Source of the DNA: Prosopocoilus inquinatus
Lineage: Eukaryota > Arthropoda > Insecta > Coleoptera > Lucanidae
Length of the DNA stretch: 64,000 bases
NCBI GenBank assembly: GCA_036172665.1
Contig: CM069870.1
Location: forward strand, 25,704,001-25,768,000
Reading direction: 5' to 3'
The position numbers and the translations under genes were made by a program. Under the pieces are notes generated by a model, which saw nothing but the letters and a program-made list of their open reading frames with translations, searched no databases and was not told the origin of the DNA. Below, one piece after another: positions 60,425-64,000 of the stretch; position 1 is the first letter of the stretch, and each line of letters opens with the position of its first letter.

Positions 60425-61185
60425 CCGATGAAAAGTGTAAGTAAAAAGTTTTTATTCTCAAACCGGATAGAATTGTGATTGGAAAAGTACTCAACGTTTC
60501 ACTGTCGATTGATAGCTTCATCAAGAGTGAAAGAAATAAATAAACAAGTTGTCAAGAGAAACAAGTCGTTAAGAGAAACAAAAAGGTAACGTGATTTTAA
60601 ACTAAAATACGAGTTGTCTGGAGAAACAAGAACAAAATAACTAAATTAGAACTAATTAAAAAAAAACTTTTAGACCAACATAAATATCATACCTAAAAAA
60701 ATAATCAAATCATTCAATGCTTGTAGAACATTAATTAGTAAATAATCATAATTTTAATTTTTATAATACTAACATTTTATATTGTGAACCTAATATTTTT
60801 AAAAGGCATAGAAATGTGTAAAATTAAAATATCATCGAATTCTGTTAATAAACATACTGATTTTTAAAATTAAAATAACATATTTTGTAGTTTTCTGCAT
60901 TCATAAAGTAATAAATACATATATCTGTCAATTTATATGTAATTAAAACAAAATAGTTTTAATTTAGTTATTTAGTTCTTGTTTCTCCGGAGAATTTGTA
61001 TTTTAGTATAAAATCATGTTGCCTTTTTGTCTCTCTTGACGACTTGTATCTCTTGACAACTTGCTTATTTATTTCTTTCACTTCTGACGAAACTATCAAT
61101 CGATAGTGAAACGTTGAGTGCTTTTCCAATCATAATTCTATCGCGATTTAAGATTAAAAACTTTTTATTCATAAACCGATCCTAT
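60425..61185. mobile_element. foldback element with hammerhead-like motif in each arm
   Basis: Arms ≈60428-60665 and ≈60950-61183 are reverse complements around a ~285-base spacer. Landmarks: TGTCAAGAGAAAC repeats, GAAAAGTACTCAACGTTTC at the left and GAAACGTTGAGTGCTTTTC at the right, and AAAAAGTTTTTATTC at the outer ends. Confidence 0.8.
61079..61120 (+). ncRNA. hammerhead-like motif, second family
   Basis: CACTT / CTGACGA / A / ACTATC-AATC-GATAGT / GAAAC / GTT / GAGTG. Core bases and a six-pair stem II are present and CACTT pairs with GAGTG as stem I. Stem III would be only the palindrome ACGT, so it could close only between two molecules or units. One unpaired A precedes stem II, so activity is uncertain. 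Confidence 0.45.
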
Positions 61186-62089
61186 TTGGTTTTTACTTGA
61201 TTCAATTTGACTTTGTACTATCAGTTTGATTCCCTTTTGTTTTCTCTTTAGTTCTCTTAATTCGATTTGACTCAGTGTTGTATAGAATATTTACTTTCGT
61301 CAAATTTTCAACGCCGATCGTCTTTTGTTTATTTTTAACTTCCTTATTTGATTTGATTTAATTCAATTTTTAGTGCAGCGTGGAAACTAAGCGGCGGATT
61401 AATTCAATATTTTCAAGGCGGTCAATTTTCTCAAAAAATTTTCGAATTTTCTATTTTGTCTATAATTTTCTGCCCTTTCCAGAAAATATTTTTACTACTG
61501 CAACGTCTTTGCGAAAAACTGAACGAGTGTTAACTTATTTTTTTTAATGCTACCCCTCCCCCCAATTAGACAAAATTATAACGGATCGGAGCGTTTTTTT
61601 TTTGACAAAATTAATCGTCTGGAAAATATTGAATTTATCCGCTATTTAGTTTCCATGCTGAATAATTAATTGATCGAGCTTTGTTCTTTTATTCGATTTA
61701 TTCCTTTAATTTATTTTTAAATATCAATTGTTTGTGGTTTGCTTTTGTTTTTTTATTTACTAGATTTGAGTGCATTTTACATTTTAATCTCTTCGATAAA
61801 TCGCCCCAATTTTTTTTTTATTTTTTATGCCATTTGACTTTATTTTTAATTAATTAAGTATACTTTTTCTTTAAAATTTAACGAATATTTTTTTACACTC
61901 CTATAATTTTATAATTTCGTCTATCATCTTTTATTTTTTCTTTTGTTTGATTTCATTTGATACGATTTTTTTTCCTCTATCTTACTATCAATTGAGTAAC
62001 TTCTGTTTTGCATTTTTTCTTTCATTTACTCTATTTGGGTTTATTTCATTTTACGATTTAATCTTTAATATTTACAACTAAAGTCAAAT
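61186..62089. other. gene-free T-rich stretch
   Basis: No gene recognised; long T-rich tracts. Confidence 0.5.
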
Positions 62090-62430
62090 CTTGTCTGAAG
62101 AAAATAGCTTTTAAACCTTAAAACGGACACTGTAAAATCGCAAGGAATACTCTACGTTTCGTAATCGCTTGATAGCTTTGTCAGGAGTAAAAATATATAA
62201 ATGAACAAGGTGTCAAGAGAAACGAAAAGGTAAGTAACATGAATTAAAAAAAACACTAGTTCTTTTTATTTGTTTCGTTCTTTAGTTTAAAATCATGTTA
62301 CCTTTTTATTTCTCTTGACAACTTGCAAATTTATATCACTCCTGACGGAGCTATTAAGCGATAGCGAAACGTAAAGTGTTCCTTGCGATTTTATAGTGTT
62401 CGTTTTAAAGTTTAAAAATTATTTTCTTAA
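62090..62430. mobile_element. short foldback element, second hammerhead-like family
   Basis: Arms ≈62110-62240 and ≈62290-62425 are reverse complements (CACTGTAAAATCGCAAGGAA against TTCCTTGCGATTTTATAGTG). The right arm has CTGACGG, stem GCTAT/ATAGC and GAAACGTA; the left arm (- strand) has CTGACAA. Both depart from the CTGANGA core by one base. Confidence 0.75.
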
Positions 62431-63693
62431 TATTTACAGATCAAATTTTTGGTTGTCAATTTTTATATCGATTTAACTTATTCTTAGCTTTACACATTTT
62501 TTATGTTCGTCCTATCTTCATCGACGATCGTCTTTTGTTTTCGTTTTATTAGATTTTATTTTTATTTTGATGATTAATTAATCGTCTTTTTCCTTTCTTT
62601 GATTCGAGTTTTTGTTTAATATAATTATTATATGAGCGATAGAAACCTTAGTACAAATTGTACATGAGTTAATAAATTATTTGTTTATTAGCACAGTGTG
62701 TACATGATATGAAATTTTATACAAAGCGATATTGAAGTTGTTAAAGTTTGATTATTATGACATTATAGCCTAAACCCATAATTAATTCAAATTTATTTAA
62801 TACTTGTAAATCTTCTCCTTTTTTAAATAAGTTATTCAGATATGCTTCCACTAGACCAGAATTCATAACTTCGACCTCCTAAAAAACCCTAGAGGTTCAT
62901 CGACCCCAACCGACACTTACAGGTTCGTCGACCCCTTTCAAATGTTCATCGCAACTATTAAGGCCGCCTCTGCTTACATTGCTTTGGAGCAGTAAGTTGG
63001 AAGTACAGTGAACAACAACCGTTTTGGAAATCTTTTGATGATGTCAATTTTAAATTACAGTTTATATTTCAGTATCCATTTTCTGTGTATGTTTAGCCTA
63101 TTATAAAACATCATATTTTTTTTTCTTAGGCAGTGATATGATTGACCCATTATCATCTTCTAATCTGAAATATTCTCAGACAAACGTCGCGTCGCGTCGC
63201 ATCGGCAAATAAGACCGGATTTAGTTGGATGTAATAAAAGTGAATACGAGTTCCGGCTAGAGCTTATTGATGCTTTGTAATCTGACTTTTGTGTTCTAAT
63301 TAATCGACGGATATAGCGTGATTTTGTGCCTGAAACACTTCCACACGCCCTGCACATTTAGAAGAATTTTCTAGCAAATCTACTTTAAAGATGAAATAAG
63401 TCAAATAGCCGTTTTATTATTATGCAAAGAAGCTATCATCGGACAATATGTAAATAAAATTTCCGGCGAGTACCTCAACCGGAAAAATTCCATGAAACAA
63501 ATAATATGCAAGGAATGCTGGAAGCGATTGCTTTTTCCTTTCAAGAAGCGACTTAGCGTAACGAATAATTTACGACGTTTGCTGAATCAAATCGTTTTCA
63601 GATTTTAAAATTGTAAAATTTTCCAGCACGACAGCTTTATTATTATTTAGTTTCTTTGAATCGTTTGCGTATTATTCTAAGTGAATCCAGTTA
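62431..63693. other. gene-free stretch
   Basis: No gene recognised. The 65-codon frame at 63357-63160 is discussed under rejected items. Confidence 0.45.
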
Positions 63694-64000
63694 TACAGGG
63701 TGCTGCATTTTGAAACGCAACATAGGAAAGCCCATATTAATTTAAATGTGCTGGAATATTGACTTCCCTAATTATTTTACAGCAAAATTACAGGTTTTTT
63801 AAAGTACTCTTCAAGATGAATCTGTCTGTGAAGTTTGAGAATTTTTCATACGCTGAGTTTTAAGATATTTAAAAAAGATCCTGTAGCTAAATTCAATTCA
63901 TGCCAAAATATCAGCTCGACCTTGATTAATAAAAGTGAAAACTGAATAGATAATTAACAAATCTAGATCGTTTTTGAAAAAGATTGATAGAAAAGGCTTT
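63694..64000 (+). mobile_element. start of an inverted-repeat element, cut by window end
   Basis: TACAGGGTGCTGCATTTTG and the following ~250 bases match, in inverse orientation, the right arm of the 54442-58430 element (AATATTGACTTCCCTAATTATTTTAC and later blocks). The other end lies beyond the window. Confidence 0.8.

Noticed and set aside
63160..63357. Cys-rich MCRACG frame resembling a ZAD zinc-finger start
   Set aside because: Only one CxxC pair, no second pair or following zinc fingers, no splice context; probably chance.

Overview
This is an AT-rich animal nuclear DNA window, almost certainly from an insect. It has intron-containing genes with short GT-AG introns, mariner transposons, a tRNA-derived SINE, a LINE reverse-transcriptase remnant and many TA-flanked inverted-repeat elements. 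The exact order of insect cannot be read from the sequence; a beetle-like genome is plausible but not shown.

Genes. Four host genes lie between 17.9 and 36.6 kb. (1) The 3' five coding exons of the ERK-type MAP kinase (rolled) on the + strand, 17975-19205; its first ~115 residues are not found in this window. (2) A complete two-exon NCBP3 (nuclear cap-binding subunit 3) on the - strand, 24098-26188. (3) A complete nine-exon SMPD4 (neutral sphingomyelinase 3) on the + strand, 27932-35205, head-to-head with NCBP3. (4) An intronless gene for an unrecognised 258-residue protein on the - strand, 35782-36558, tail-to-tail with SMPD4. I found no other convincing host gene. The remaining ~45 kb is intergenic or intronic DNA dominated by mobile elements.

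Mobile elements. Three nearly complete mariner copies plus one copy cut by the window edge are present (1-1154, 1822-3084, 48937-50238, 54968-56238), with a solitary mariner end at 54674; all are decayed, the third least. Long inverted-repeat (foldback or MITE-like) elements lie at 11.3-12.3, 13.4-15.5, 20.2-21.2, 29.1-32.3, 36.9-37.9, 40.4-41.6, 44.6-45.3, 50.9-52.5, 54.4-58.4, 60.4-61.2 and 62.1-62.4 kb. Many begin with TACAG or a similar TA-anchored end.

Most notable system. A 312-bp repeat found at 5.2, 6.2, 7.9-9.4, 38.0, 56.3-57.0 and 59.6-59.9 kb, plus a 28-bp fragment at 43.2 kb, carries a 65-nt motif matching a type I hammerhead self-cleaving ribozyme. All core nucleotides, stems I and II, a two-base-pair stem III and a GUC cleavage triplet can be seen. 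Five of these insertions, and the 28-bp fragment, have perfect 11-12 bp target-site duplications. The insertions share one constant 3' end. Those with a preserved 5' end begin with an inverted copy of the element's own sequence of variable length. This points to a retrotransposed, Penelope-like or retrozyme-like non-autonomous family that moves by RNA. A second, looser hammerhead-like motif sits in the arms of foldback elements at 14.4-14.7, 60.5-61.1 and 62.1-62.4 kb.
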